64,000 nt of DNA from Flavobacterium sp. CS20 (GCF_018080005.1 NZ_CP073015.1:1674001-1738000), one strand, 5' to 3'. Counted from the first letter of the stretch, positions 9,862 to 18,884 are shown. Translations and numbers: made by a program. Notes: a model not told the origin generated them from the sequence alone.

Positions 9862-10564
9862 TCAACCTATAAAACACGCAAAACCATTCGGAAAAAAAGA
9901 AAAAGTATTAAACTATGCAAGTAATACTTACCAGCTGACAAGACCAAAAAAAGTTGGGGCAGTTATGGCATTAATTCGTGAGTGTCAACCCACTGCTTTA
10001 GACGAATGGGAACAATACTATTTTGAGAACGCTTATTCTAAGTCTAAGACTAATCCAGTAAAAATAACTCAAGAAGTCTTAGATGAACTTGGCGAAAGAC
10101 TTTATGCAAAAATTACTGAAGTTGTTATTCCTGAATGGACTGCCGCTTTTAAAGATTTAAGCCTAGAAGATTGCAAGGAATACATTTACCAAGTAACTAT
10201 TGTTAGAACTTATGATGGATTTCTTCTCGAAAAATCTGTTGTAAATGATGGTCTTGCAAAGACCTTTCCTGAAGTGGAGTTTGAGGAATCAGACGAAGAA
10301 CTCGACCACGCAGGAGACATTGATTATATCGGTAAAGTGGGCGACAAAGCTTTTGGTATCCAAATAAAACCAATAACAGCAAACTCAAACTTCGCCAACT
10401 ATAACATTTCTGAACGAATGAACAACAGTTTTAAAAATTTTGAAGACAAGTTTGGCGGTAAAGTGTTTATAATATTCTCAACACGAGTTGGAAATAAAAA
10501 AAATATTGTAAATAAGGATATATTGAAAGAAATTAAAATTGAAATTCAACGTTTAAAAAGGTAA
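9851..10564 (+). CDS. MjaI-family type II restriction endonuclease
   Basis: A 237-residue protein whose KKVGAVMALIRECQPTALDEWEQYYFENA and VRTYDGF blocks resemble the MjaI endonuclease family; prototypes cut CTAG. A PD-(D/E)xK-type active site is plausible: Asp156/Asp158 in GDIDYIGKVGDKAFG followed by Gln171-Ile-Lys173 (QIKP). The 11-base overlap with the methylase gene ensures coupled expression and supports the pair being a working type II restriction-modification system. Specificity for CTAG is inferred from family resemblance, not proven. The reading frame is intact to the stop at 10562-10564. Confidence 0.8.
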   Translation: MSTNQPIKHAKPFGKKEKVLNYASNTYQLTRPKKVGAVMALIRECQPTALDEWEQYYFENAYSKSKTNPVKITQEVLDELGERLYAKITEVVIPEWTAAFKDLSLEDCKEYIYQVTIVRTYDGFLLEKSVVNDGLAKTFPEVEFEESDEELDHAGDIDYIGKVGDKAFGIQIKPITANSNFANYNISERMNNSFKNFEDKFGGKVFIIFSTRVGNKKNIVNKDILKEIKIEIQRLKR

Positions 10565-10690
10565 AACAAAAGCTAAGAATGTATAAATGTAATGCAGGCT
10601 AAAGTGTTAGATATAAACGAATAGATGAGCTAGTAGAATTAACACCAAATTATGCTATCGAAAAAGGTTGAACCAAGCTGTCATTTTTAT

Positions 10691-11383
10691 TTATAAATAA
10701 GCATCAGATTGAATAATTTTTGGAGCTTTACTAGGCTCAAACCAAACCGCATTTAATTTGCCTTTAAGTTGAATTTTATGATCTCTCACCTCAAGCCAAC
10801 TGCCTTCTTTTAAACCAACAACATTAACGTTGTTAAACACTTGAAATTCTTTAATACGCGTTCGTCGAGTTTCTCCTTTGTGTTTTGAATTCGGCTCGGT
10901 TTCAATATAATGTGCATTGATGTTGAACGGCAAAACCCCTAAAGCTTCAAAAGAATTAGGCATCACAATAGGCATATCGTTTGTGGTTTGCATATTTGGT
11001 CCGCAAATATTGCTCCCAGCACTTGTGCCGAGATAAGGCGTTCCTGATAAAATTTTTTGTTTTAAAACAGACATCAAATCCAATTCTTGGAGTGTTTTAA
11101 CCAGCAAAAACGTATTACCGCCACCAACAAATATAGCTTTGGATTTTTCGACTGCTTCTCTATAATTTTCAAATTCTTGTAAACCTTTTACAGAGGCGTT
11201 TAAAAATGTCAAACCGTCTTTAGCCTTTGCTGTATATTCATCGTAGGTCAATCCTGATGGTCTTGCAAAAGGAACAAACAAAATCTCTCTAACTTCTTTG
11301 AAATGTTCTGATAATGTGGGTTTTAAATATTCTAGATAGCTACTTCCATAAATGGTGGACGTGCTAGCGATAATACAATTCAT
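10691..11383 (-). CDS. pepE: Alpha-aspartyl dipeptidase (peptidase E, family S51)
   Basis: A 230-residue cytosolic serine peptidase that hydrolyses Asp-X dipeptides. The fold marker FVGGGNTFLLV at residues 85-95 is followed by the nucleophile motif GTSAGSN (Ser121) and the catalytic His158 in NAHYIE. Length matches the 229-residue Salmonella enzyme. It is convergent with the restriction operon and divergent from the antiporter gene. PepE releases aspartate in peptide scavenging and so ties loosely to asparaginase further along, although they are not co-transcribed. Confidence 0.93.
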   Translation of the reverse strand: MNCIIASTSTIYGSSYLEYLKPTLSEHFKEVREILFVPFARPSGLTYDEYTAKAKDGLTFLNASVKGLQEFENYREAVEKSKAIFVGGGNTFLLVKTLQELDLMSVLKQKILSGTPYLGTSAGSNICGPNMQTTNDMPIVMPNSFEALGVLPFNINAHYIETEPNSKHKGETRRTRIKEFQVFNNVNVVGLKEGSWLEVRDHKIQLKGKLNAVWFEPSKAPKIIQSDAYL

Positions 11384-11495
11384 CGTATATTATTTTAAAA
11401 ACCGTAATTTAGTTAATTTTAAAGTGACTATTATGAGAAATATTGTCGAAATTTAAAAAATCAATCTACATCGTTTAACACCAATTAAAAATCTT

Positions 11496-12743
11496 ATGTT
11501 CGAATCGTTTAGCATTGTCATAGCCTTAGTTTCACTTTTCAGTTTCATCAATTATAAATTTTTAAAACTCCCCAACACCATAGCGTTGATGATTTTAAGT
11601 CTTATCACGGTTGTGATTTTAATTTCTATTAAAAATGTCTTCCCTGAAGTTTATCAATTTTTTTGTGATTTAGTGATCAATTCCAATTTTGAAAAATTAT
11701 TATTAGATACTTTATTGAGTTTCCTCTTATTTGCTGGTGCATTGCACGTCAACATCAAGGATTTGGCTCACGAACGCTGGTCGGTTTTGCTTTTTGCGAG
11801 TTTTGGGGTTTTAATTTCTACTATTTTAGTCGGTAGCTTGGTGTATTTTGTAGCCCAACTTTTAAGCGTGAATTTGGATTTCACTTATGCTTTGGTTTTT
11901 GGTGCACTCATCTCTCCTACTGACCCTGTTGCTGTTTTAGCCATTTTAAAAAAATACGATATTTCTAAAAGCCTCAAAATGAAAATTGAAGGCGAATCGC
12001 TATTTAATGATGGTATTGGTGTGGTGGTTTTTTCTGCGATGTTGCTCATTGCTCAACTCAAACATCCTGAATTAGATGTTGGGATTGGTAAAGAAGTTGG
12101 ACTTTTATTTCTTAAAGAAACTGTTGGTGGTCTGGCGTTTGGTAGCTTAATTGGTTTTGTAGGCTACTATAGCATCAAAGCCACAAAAGACAATCCGCAC
12201 TTGGCTGTAATGATGAGTATTGCTATTGTAGTAAGCGGTTATGCTGTGGCATCGCTATTACACATCTCAGGACCTTTGGCAATGGTCATGGCGGGCTTGA
12301 TCATTGGCAACAAATTAGATGTTAATCATCATAAACATCAAATGTGTACTGAACAACTCAATAATTTCTGGGAAATTTTAGATGAAATTCTCAACGGCGT
12401 CTTGTTTGTCTTAATAGGTTTAACACTGCACCTCATCACTTTCGATAACACAGTTATCATCTTAGGACTCATCGCTATTGTATTGGTTTTAATTTCACGT
12501 TTTGTCTCAGTGTTTTTACCTTATAGCTTTTTAAATCATAAAGAATATTCAGCATTCAAAACTTCTGCTGTTTTAACTTGGGGTGGTTTGCGTGGTGGTA
12601 TTTCCCTGGCTTTGGCTTTTAGTCTGTCTGGTACAGCTTATGGCAATGTTATTATTCAAATCACCTTTATCATTGTTATTTTTGCCATTTTAGTGCAGGG
12701 TTTGAGTATTGGCAAGTTGGTCGAAAAATTATTGCCAACATAA
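11496..12743 (+). CDS. Na+/H+ antiporter, CPA1 (NhaP-like) family
   Basis: A 415-residue inner-membrane protein with about twelve hydrophobic segments. Conserved CPA1 blocks are present: GALISPTDPVAVLAILKK (about 139-156), EGESLFNDGIGVVVF (about 164-178), where the ND Asp is the ion-binding residue, and GGLRGGISLALAFSL near residues 364-378. The cytosolic C-terminal tail of longer family members is missing, so this is a short form. It would expel sodium or potassium in exchange for protons, useful in saline habitats. It is a single-gene unit followed by a 321-base gap holding an interspersed repeat. Confidence 0.9.
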   Translation: MFESFSIVIALVSLFSFINYKFLKLPNTIALMILSLITVVILISIKNVFPEVYQFFCDLVINSNFEKLLLDTLLSFLLFAGALHVNIKDLAHERWSVLLFASFGVLISTILVGSLVYFVAQLLSVNLDFTYALVFGALISPTDPVAVLAILKKYDISKSLKMKIEGESLFNDGIGVVVFSAMLLIAQLKHPELDVGIGKEVGLLFLKETVGGLAFGSLIGFVGYYSIKATKDNPHLAVMMSIAIVVSGYAVASLLHISGPLAMVMAGLIIGNKLDVNHHKHQMCTEQLNNFWEILDEILNGVLFVLIGLTLHLITFDNTVIILGLIAIVLVLISRFVSVFLPYSFLNHKEYSAFKTSAVLTWGGLRGGISLALAFSLSGTAYGNVIIQITFIIVIFAILVQGLSIGKLVEKLLPT

Positions 12744-12786
12744 TTATCTAAACATCCCATAATAAACACTAACTAAATAAAGTAAA

Positions 12787-12996
12787 TAACGTGAGTTTGA
12801 TTTATTGAAAGCTGTAAATCAGATGATCACATCTTTTTGTTAGCAAATTTTGTCATTTCGAACGAAGAATGAGGAGAAATCTCATCCTATTGAGATGTCT
12901 CGTCGCTCATGCTTCGCTCTGTCAACATTACAAATGATTAAATATCTGTATTTTATATGAATATATTTTATTGTAATTTATATTGAACTCACGTTA
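12787..12996. repeat. Interspersed repeat with inverted ends, copy 1
   Basis: A 210-base sequence bounded by TAACGTGAGTT and its complement AACTCACGTTA. The interior holds a conserved core (TTTTGTCATTTCGAAC, GAGGAGAAATCTCATCCTA, TGAGATGTCTCGTCGCTCAT, GCTTCGCTCTGTCAAC). The same sequence recurs inverted at 21180-21389 and in this orientation at 52658-52851. There is no coding capacity, so it looks like a MITE-like or REP-like non-autonomous element. It fills most of the gap between the antiporter and the dehydrogenase gene; the rest of the gap shows nothing I can name. Confidence 0.85.
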
Positions 12997-13064
12997 AATA
13001 TGCATTCAATGTGAAGCCAAGTCTATTTGATTTAATAATCCTATATTTGAACTAAAAATAGAAT

Positions 13065-14222
13065 ATGACTATAGGTGTTATTGGGGCTGGAACCATGGGA
13101 AGCGGAATTGCACAAATCGCATCAACTCAAGGTTGTGAAGTGGTTTTGTTTGATAAAAATCCAAATGCTTTAAAGCAATCTGAACAAAAACTAATAAAGA
13201 TTTTAAACCGCTTGATTGAAAAATCTCGAATCACAGTAGAGGAGAAAGATGGAATTTTAAATCGGATAACTTACTCTCAAGACCTAAACGATTTTAAACG
13301 CGTTGAATTTTGCATTGAAGCCATCGTTGAAAATCTTGAGGTTAAGCAAGGTTTGTTTAAAGATTTGGAACAAATTGTTCCTAAAGATGCTGTAATGGCA
13401 ACCAACACCTCATCATTGTCTATTGCTTCGATTGCTTCGGCTTTAGAAAACCCTGAACGTTGTGTTGGGGTTCATTTTTTTAATCCTGCACCTTTGATGC
13501 CGTTGGTTGAGATTATTCCAGCAGTTCAAACCGATAAAGTGATTTTTGATCAGGTTTTTAAAATGATAGATTCTTGGGGCAAAACACCTGTTAAGGCTAA
13601 AGACACACCAGGCTTTATTGTCAATCGTGTGGCTCGTCCATTTTATGGCGAAGCTTTGCGAATTCTTGAAGAAGGCATTGCTGACGTAGCAACAATAGAT
13701 TGGGCAATGACAGAATTAGGGCATTTTAAAATGGGACCATTTCAGCTGATGGATTTTATTGGTCTCGATGTCAATTATACCGTGACGGAAACCGTATTTA
13801 AAGCTTTTTATTACGATCCGAGATATAAACCTTCATTCACTCAAAAACGCTTAGCCGAAGCAGGTTATTTAGGAAGAAAAACGGGTAAAGGTTTTTATAA
13901 ATATGATGATAAAACCGTGAATCCAAAACCTGTTAAAGATGAGAAATTAGGTTATCAAATTTTAAATAGAATTTTAGTTATGCTTATCAATGAAGTCGCC
14001 GATGCTTTGTATCTCAATATTGCTTCAGCTAAAGATATAGAATTGGCAATGACCAAAGGTGTTAACTATCCGAAAGGACTTTTGGCTTGAGCCAATGAAC
14101 GTGGCATTCACTGGTGCGAGCAACGTATGGACGATTTATACCACCAATATCACGAAGACCGCTACCGATGTAGTCCGCTTTTGAGAAAACTGCATTCAGA
14201 AAACAAACAGTTTAAGGTTTAA
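13065..14222 (+). pseudogene. paaH: 3-hydroxyacyl-CoA dehydrogenase, interrupted by in-frame TGA
   Basis: An NAD-dependent dehydrogenase of the 3-hydroxybutyryl-CoA/PaaH type. The N-terminal Rossmann motif is GAGTMGSGIAQ (7-17), catalytic residues lie in MATNTSS and GVHFFNPAPLMPLVEI, and the C-terminal helical domain follows. The ATG frame stops at 14088-14090 (codon 342) after NYPKGLLA. The same frame continues with ANERGIHWCEQRMDDLYHQ and on to SENKQFKV at 14219, which is normal family sequence. The missing residue is the Trp of the usual GLLAWAN motif, so TGG has become TGA. Loss of the last 44 residues would remove part of the dimerisation domain. The paaH symbol is suggested by the nearby paaBCD genes. 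Confidence 0.85.
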
Positions 14223-14239
14223 CCACTAATTTTTTTCAT

Positions 14240-15010
14240 TTGATTTTAACCGATACCCATACGCATTTATACAGTAACGCTTTTGATGACGACCGAGATG
14301 AAGTGATTCAAAACGCTTTGCAACAAAATATCAAACGTTTTTTTATACCAGCCATAGATTCTGAAACCACTCAAGCGATGTATGACTTAGAAAAGGCTTA
14401 TCCCGAAAATATATTTTTGATGATGGGCTTGCATCCGACATCGGTTCAACCTAAAACTTATCTTGAAGAATTGCAACATATTGAAAATCAATTTAAAAAA
14501 AGAGATTTTTATGCCGTTGGTGAAATTGGGATTGATCTGTATTGGGACAAAAGCACTTTAGGCATTCAACAAGAGGCTTTTCATCGGCAAATTGAATTGG
14601 CAAAGCAATACCAATTGCCTATTGTTATCCATTGCCGTGATGCTTTTGATGAAGTGTTTGAAGTTTTAGAACAGCACAAAGGCGATGATTTATATGGTAT
14701 TTTTCATTGTTTTACAGGAACTTATGAGCAAGCCCTGCAAGCGATTTCTTATAATATGCATCTCGGCATTGGTGGTGTGGTCACATTTAAAAATGGTAAG
14801 ATTGATCAATTTTTAAATCAAATAGACTTGAAGCATATTGTTTTAGAAACTGATTCGCCGTATCTAACTCCAAAACCCTTTCGTGGCAAGCGTAATGAAA
14901 GTGCTTATTTGACTTATATTGCAGAAAAATTATCAGAACTATACAATCTATCTTTACAGCAAATTGCTGAAATTACCACAGCAAATTCTAAACGTGTTTT
15001 TGGGATTTAA
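14240..15010 (+). CDS. tatD: TatD-family metal-dependent deoxyribonuclease
   Basis: A 256-residue TIM-barrel amidohydrolase-fold hydrolase. Metal ligands and motifs appear in order: TDTHTHL at the N-terminus, GLHP, GEIGIDLYW, VIHCRDA, FHCFTG and ETDSPYLTP. TatD proteins are 3'-5' nucleases used in DNA repair and turnover. The only credible start is TTG at 14240, because no ATG precedes the conserved TDTHTH block. It lies 17 bases after the end of the interrupted dehydrogenase and 12 bases before the asparaginase gene, so tatD and asparaginase are probably co-transcribed. Confidence 0.92.
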   Translation: MILTDTHTHLYSNAFDDDRDEVIQNALQQNIKRFFIPAIDSETTQAMYDLEKAYPENIFLMMGLHPTSVQPKTYLEELQHIENQFKKRDFYAVGEIGIDLYWDKSTLGIQQEAFHRQIELAKQYQLPIVIHCRDAFDEVFEVLEQHKGDDLYGIFHCFTGTYEQALQAISYNMHLGIGGVVTFKNGKIDQFLNQIDLKHIVLETDSPYLTPKPFRGKRNESAYLTYIAEKLSELYNLSLQQIAEITTANSKRVFGI

Positions 15011-15022
15011 TTTTAAAGAATT

Positions 15023-16060
15023 ATGACAACATCGGGTTCAAAACTTTTATTGATTTACACGGGAGGAACCATCGGGATGATTCGCGAAGACGAACAAGGC
15101 AGTTTAAAGGCTTTTAACTTTGATGAGTTGTTGTCTAAAATCCCAGAAATTAAACTTTTAGATCACAAAATTGATACCTTGAGTTTTGACCAGCCGATTG
15201 ATTCATCAGATTTTGGATTGATACAATATCGCGAGTTGGCACAAATCATATATGATCAATACAGCAATTACGATGGCTTTGTGGTTTTACACGGCGACGA
15301 CACGATGTCTTATACAGCTTCGGTGATTTCGTTTATGTTAGAAAATTTATCAAAACCCATCATATTTACGGGGTCTCAACTGCCTATTGGTGATTTACGC
15401 ACCGATGCTAAAGAAAATCTGATTTCAAGTATTCAAATTGCAGGTTTAAAACAAAATGATAGACCAGTAATAAAAGAAGTCGGCTTGTATTTTGAATATA
15501 AATTATACCGTGCCAACCGAACAACCAAAGTCAACGCCGAGCATTTTGAAGCTTTTGATTCGCCTAACTATCCAGATTTAATTCATTCTGGCGTTAATCT
15601 AAAAGTGAATTATTCAGCTTTGAAACGCGTAAGAAAAATTAAAGATTTGGTGTTGCACAAAGACTTAGAAGATCAAATTTTGTTGTTAAAATTATTTCCT
15701 GGTTTAAACCAAAAAGTTTTTGAATCACTAATGGATATTCCTTGTATAAAAGGCATTGTTTTAGAAAGTTTTGGAAGTGGTAATTTTAAAACTGATGAGT
15801 GGTTTTTAGAAGGCATTCGTTCAAAAATCAATCAATCTATACCAGTCGTCAACATCACTCAATGCATTGGTGGCCAAGTTACAATGGGCAAATATTACAC
15901 CAGCGAACACTTGCAAAGAATCGGTGTAATATCAGGCAATGATATGACCACAGAAGTCGCAATGACCAAAATGATGTTTATGTTACCTAAGCGATTGAGT
16001 ATGAAAGTGTTTAAAACCATTTTTGAAACTTCTTTGCGTGGTGAAGTTAGCGAAGCTTAA
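15023..16060 (+). CDS. ansA: Type I (cytosolic) L-asparaginase
   Basis: A 345-residue enzyme hydrolysing asparagine to aspartate and ammonia. The two active-site blocks are TGGTIGMI (residues 12-19) with the first nucleophilic Thr, and HGDDTMSYTAS with the second Thr-Asp-Lys relay. There is no signal peptide, which fits the cytosolic low-affinity AnsA type. It begins 12 bases after tatD. The family call is secure; substrate preference for asparagine over glutamine is inferred. Confidence 0.92.
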   Translation: MTTSGSKLLLIYTGGTIGMIREDEQGSLKAFNFDELLSKIPEIKLLDHKIDTLSFDQPIDSSDFGLIQYRELAQIIYDQYSNYDGFVVLHGDDTMSYTASVISFMLENLSKPIIFTGSQLPIGDLRTDAKENLISSIQIAGLKQNDRPVIKEVGLYFEYKLYRANRTTKVNAEHFEAFDSPNYPDLIHSGVNLKVNYSALKRVRKIKDLVLHKDLEDQILLLKLFPGLNQKVFESLMDIPCIKGIVLESFGSGNFKTDEWFLEGIRSKINQSIPVVNITQCIGGQVTMGKYYTSEHLQRIGVISGNDMTTEVAMTKMMFMLPKRLSMKVFKTIFETSLRGEVSEA

Positions 16061-16123
16061 ATCGCTATAAAACATCAAACTGTTGTATGAATCCTTATTT
16101 ATGTTTTAATTTGCAAATCCAAT

Positions 16124-16211
16124 AGAGAGGTGGATGAGTGGTCGAAGGCGCACGCCTGGAAAGTGTGTATACGCCACAAGCGTATCGAGGGTTCGAATCC
16201 CTTCCTCTCTG
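16124..16211 (+). tRNA. tRNA-Ser (anticodon GGA)
   Basis: An 88-base class II tRNA. The acceptor strands AGAGAGG and CCTCTCT pair, the anticodon stem CACGC/GTGTG encloses loop CTGGAAA giving anticodon GGA, a long variable arm follows, and the T arm is GAGGGTTCGAATCCCTT. The discriminator is G and CCA is not encoded. It sits in the 337-base gap between asparaginase and the S1-domain gene; the remainder of that gap holds only its terminator. Confidence 0.95.
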
Positions 16212-16216
16212 CAAAA

Positions 16217-16250
16217 GAAAACCCACAACGAAAGTTGTGGGTTTCTTATT
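16217..16250 (+). terminator. Rho-independent terminator after tRNA-Ser
   Basis: The inverted repeat AAACCCACAAC, GAAA loop, GTTGTGGGTTT is followed by CTTATTTTTT. It lies 6 bases after the tRNA. Confidence 0.85.
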
Positions 16251-16397
16251 TTTTGTGTGTTGAAAACCAACAGACTTATTTTGTTAGAAGTTGTCATTTA
16301 TCTGAATAGATAATATTACAAAGTTTAACTCGATTAAAACTATTATATTTGTTTAAAAGTATTTTTTTTAATTGAACAATAATAAACATCTATCAAA

Positions 16398-17237
16398 TTG
16401 TTGAACTTAGGCGAACACGATGAATTTATAATAGATCGAGACACTCCGCCAGGGCTATTTCTCAAACACCAATCAGGTGATGAAGTTTTATTACCTAATA
16501 AATATAAGCCAGAAAACTTCAAAATAGGCGACAAATTGCGAGTGTTTGTATATTTAGATCATGACGAGCGTCCTGTAGCTACCACACTTGAACCCAAAGT
16601 TAAGCTTGATGAATTTGCTATGCTAAAGTGCGTTGATGTCAATCAGTTTGGAGCATTCTTAGATTGGGGTTTAGAAAAACATCTTTTTGTGCCTTATGCA
16701 GAACAGGCATATAAAATGGAAGTAGGCCAAACCTATTTGATATTTTGCTATCTAGATGAAGAAAGTCAACGCTTAGTAGCTTCAAGTAAGGTCAATCATT
16801 TTGTAGATAATTCAGTGCTTACCGTAAAAGAATTTGAAGAAGTTCAGCTTCAGGTAACAAACAAAACAGATTTAGGTTACAACATGATTATCAACAACAT
16901 ACATCTCGGTTTGTTATATTTTGATGAAGTTTATGAAAGTTATAAAACTGGAGATAAGCTTGTAGGCTACATAAAAAAAATACGTAAAGATCATAAAATA
17001 GATTTAACACTTTCAAAGTTTGGTTACAAAAGCATAGAACCTAATGCAAACAAAGTAATGCGTATTTTAAAAGAAGCTGATGGTTTTCTACCTTACCATG
17101 ATAAATCAAATCCACAGCAGATTTATCAAACTTTTAAAATGAGTAAAAAATCATTTAAAAAAGCTATCGGTATTCTTTACAAAAAAAAGCAAATAAAAAT
17201 ATTACCCAACAAAGGTATTGAAATACATAAATATTAA
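16398..17237 (+). CDS. S1-domain RNA-binding protein, CvfB-like
   Basis: A 279-residue protein built from S1-type beta-barrel modules: residues 30-65 (DEVLLPNKYKPENFKIGDKLRVFVYLDHDERP), 70-135 (MLKCVDVNQFGAFLDWGLEKHLFVP) and 140-210, with a C-terminal winged helix (YQTFKMSKKSFKKAIGILYKKKQIKI). This matches CvfB, a post-transcriptional regulator that binds RNA. Start choice is limited: an in-frame TAA at 16383-16385 precedes it, no ATG is available, and only TTG at 16398 or 16401 precedes the first S1 motif. It is followed after 82 bases by paaB, which has its own promoter-like sequence. Confidence 0.85.
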   Translation: MLNLGEHDEFIIDRDTPPGLFLKHQSGDEVLLPNKYKPENFKIGDKLRVFVYLDHDERPVATTLEPKVKLDEFAMLKCVDVNQFGAFLDWGLEKHLFVPYAEQAYKMEVGQTYLIFCYLDEESQRLVASSKVNHFVDNSVLTVKEFEEVQLQVTNKTDLGYNMIINNIHLGLLYFDEVYESYKTGDKLVGYIKKIRKDHKIDLTLSKFGYKSIEPNANKVMRILKEADGFLPYHDKSNPQQIYQTFKMSKKSFKKAIGILYKKKQIKILPNKGIEIHKY

Positions 17238-17263
17238 ACTGTTATTTTGTTAAAATCAAACAG

Positions 17264-17294
17264 TTGAAAAGCTCATCAAAAACTTGTATCTTTG
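17264..17294 (+). promoter_or_regulatory. Candidate Bacteroidetes-type promoter for paaBCD
   Basis: TTG at 17264-17266 is followed by 20 bases and then TATCTTTG at 17287-17294, matching the -33 TTG and -7 TAnnTTTG elements used by the Bacteroidetes primary sigma factor. It ends 25 bases before the paaB ATG. Confidence 0.6.
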
Positions 17295-17319
17295 TGTAAA
17301 AACAATTTAAACCTACAAT

Positions 17320-17616
17320 ATGCAAGAAAACAAGAAAAAAGATTGGCCTTTGTGGGAAGTTTTTGTGAGAAGCAAAAACGGACTTGAGCATCGTCATTTT
17401 GGCAGTCTTCATGCACCCGATGCAGAAATAGCAATAAAAAATGCTCGAGACGTTTATACAAGAAGAAAAGAAGGTGTAAGTATTTGGGTTGTAGAATCTA
17501 AACATATCAAAGCTTCAAATCCAGACCATAATCCAGAAATGTTTGACCCAGCTGATGACAAAGTTTATAGGCATCCTACATTTTACAACTTACCCGATGA
17601 TGTTAAACACATGTAA
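17320..17616 (+). CDS. paaB: Phenylacetyl-CoA 1,2-epoxidase subunit PaaB
   Basis: A 98-residue protein with the compact PaaB fold: WPLWEVFVRSKNGLEHRHFGSLHAPDAEIA at residues 9-38, then RRKEGVSIWVVESKHI. PaaB bridges the PaaA-PaaC heterodimers of the multicomponent epoxidase that opens aerobic phenylacetate breakdown. It is followed 10 bases later by paaC. The catalytic subunit gene paaA, which usually lies immediately upstream, is not present in this window. Confidence 0.93.
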   Translation: MQENKKKDWPLWEVFVRSKNGLEHRHFGSLHAPDAEIAIKNARDVYTRRKEGVSIWVVESKHIKASNPDHNPEMFDPADDKVYRHPTFYNLPDDVKHM

Positions 17617-17626
17617 TTTTTAATTC

Positions 17627-18382
17627 ATGAGCCACCAAAATCTTATACAATATATATACAGTATTGCTGATAATACTTTAATACTCGGTCAACGCCTATC
17701 AGAACTTTGCGGACACGGACCAACTTTAGAAACCGATATTGCCTTGACAAATATGGCTTTAGACTTGCTTGGGCAAACCCGTTCATACTATCAATACATT
17801 GCAAATTTGTCAACTAAAAATGCCACAGAAGACGATTTTGCTTTTTTAAGAAAAGAACACGAATATAGAAATGTTTTATTAGTTGAGCAACCCAACACTG
17901 ACTTTGCTTACGTCATCACAAGACAATATTTTTTTGATGCCTTTCACTTTTTATTCCTCAAAGAATTACAATCTTCTAAAGATTTAACCCTAAAAGCAAT
18001 AGCACAAAAAAGCATAAAAGAAGTTAGTTATCATCAACAATTTTCTGCTGATTGGTTAAAGCGTCTCGGCGATGGCACTAAAGAAAGTCATCAGAAATCT
18101 CAAAAAGCAGTTGATGATTTGTGGGTATTCACAAAGGAGCTCTTTAACACTTCACAACAAGATAAAGCAATTATAGAAAACGGTCAAGGGGTAAACCCAA
18201 ATACTTTTAAATCCCAATATTATGATACACTTTCTAATATATTAACTGAAGCCAAATTAAAAATTCCTGAGGTGAAATATTTTCAGGAAGGTGGAAAAGA
18301 AGGCATTCATTCTGAGTATATGGGCTATATTTTAGTAGAAATGCAATATATGCAAAGAACTTATCCTGATATGAAATGGTAA
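17627..18382 (+). CDS. paaC: Phenylacetyl-CoA 1,2-epoxidase subunit PaaC
   Basis: A 251-residue ferritin-fold protein, the structural partner of PaaA. The family shows LGQRLSELCGHGPTLETDIALTNMALDLLGQ near residues 20-50, EVSYHQQFSADWLKRLGDGT near 137-156, and the C-terminal GGKEGIHSEYMGYILVEMQYMQRTYPDMKW. It lies between paaB (10 bases) and paaD (4 bases) in one transcription unit. Length matches the usual 248-252 residues. Confidence 0.94.
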   Translation: MSHQNLIQYIYSIADNTLILGQRLSELCGHGPTLETDIALTNMALDLLGQTRSYYQYIANLSTKNATEDDFAFLRKEHEYRNVLLVEQPNTDFAYVITRQYFFDAFHFLFLKELQSSKDLTLKAIAQKSIKEVSYHQQFSADWLKRLGDGTKESHQKSQKAVDDLWVFTKELFNTSQQDKAIIENGQGVNPNTFKSQYYDTLSNILTEAKLKIPEVKYFQEGGKEGIHSEYMGYILVEMQYMQRTYPDMKW

Positions 18383-18386
18383 TGCA

Positions 18387-18884
18387 ATGACTAAAAATTC
18401 TGATATACAAAAACAATTATACCCAATTCTTAAGTCTATTCCAGACCCTGAAATCCCTGTGTTGTCCATTATCGATTTAGGTGTCGTGCGTTCGGCAAAA
18501 GTAAACAACCATATAGCCAAAGTTAAAATCACGCCAACCTACAGTGGCTGTCCTGCAATGGATGCTATTGGAGATGATATCAAAAAAGCCTTGAAAGAAA
18601 ACGGATTTGAACCAGAAGTTGAACTTGTTTTGTCACCAGCATGGACTACCGATTGGATGACCGAAGAAGGCAAGAATGCTTTAAAAAAATATGGAATCGC
18701 CCCACCTTTAGATGCCACATCAGATAAAAAAGCTTTATTAGGTGAGCAACAAGTGGTACCGTGTCCACAATGCGAATCTACCAATACTAAATTGGTCAGT
18801 CAATTTGCATCAACTGCTTGTAAGGCTATGTTTAGATGTCAAGACTGTGATGAAACTTTTGATTACTTCAAATGTTTGATTTAA
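18387..18884 (+). CDS. paaD: Phenylacetate-CoA oxygenase assembly protein PaaD
   Basis: A 165-residue protein with an N-terminal DUF59/MIP18-type domain (SIPDPEIPVLSIIDLGVV, residues 17-34; YSGCPAMDAIG) and a C-terminal zinc-ribbon-like CPQC...CQDC pair. PaaD is thought to help install the iron centre of the epoxidase. It ends the local paaBCD run. The reductase subunit PaaE expected next is missing: the following 243 bases contain palindromes and then the end of guaB on the opposite strand. Confidence 0.93.
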   Translation: MTKNSDIQKQLYPILKSIPDPEIPVLSIIDLGVVRSAKVNNHIAKVKITPTYSGCPAMDAIGDDIKKALKENGFEPEVELVLSPAWTTDWMTEEGKNALKKYGIAPPLDATSDKKALLGEQQVVPCPQCESTNTKLVSQFASTACKAMFRCQDCDETFDYFKCLI

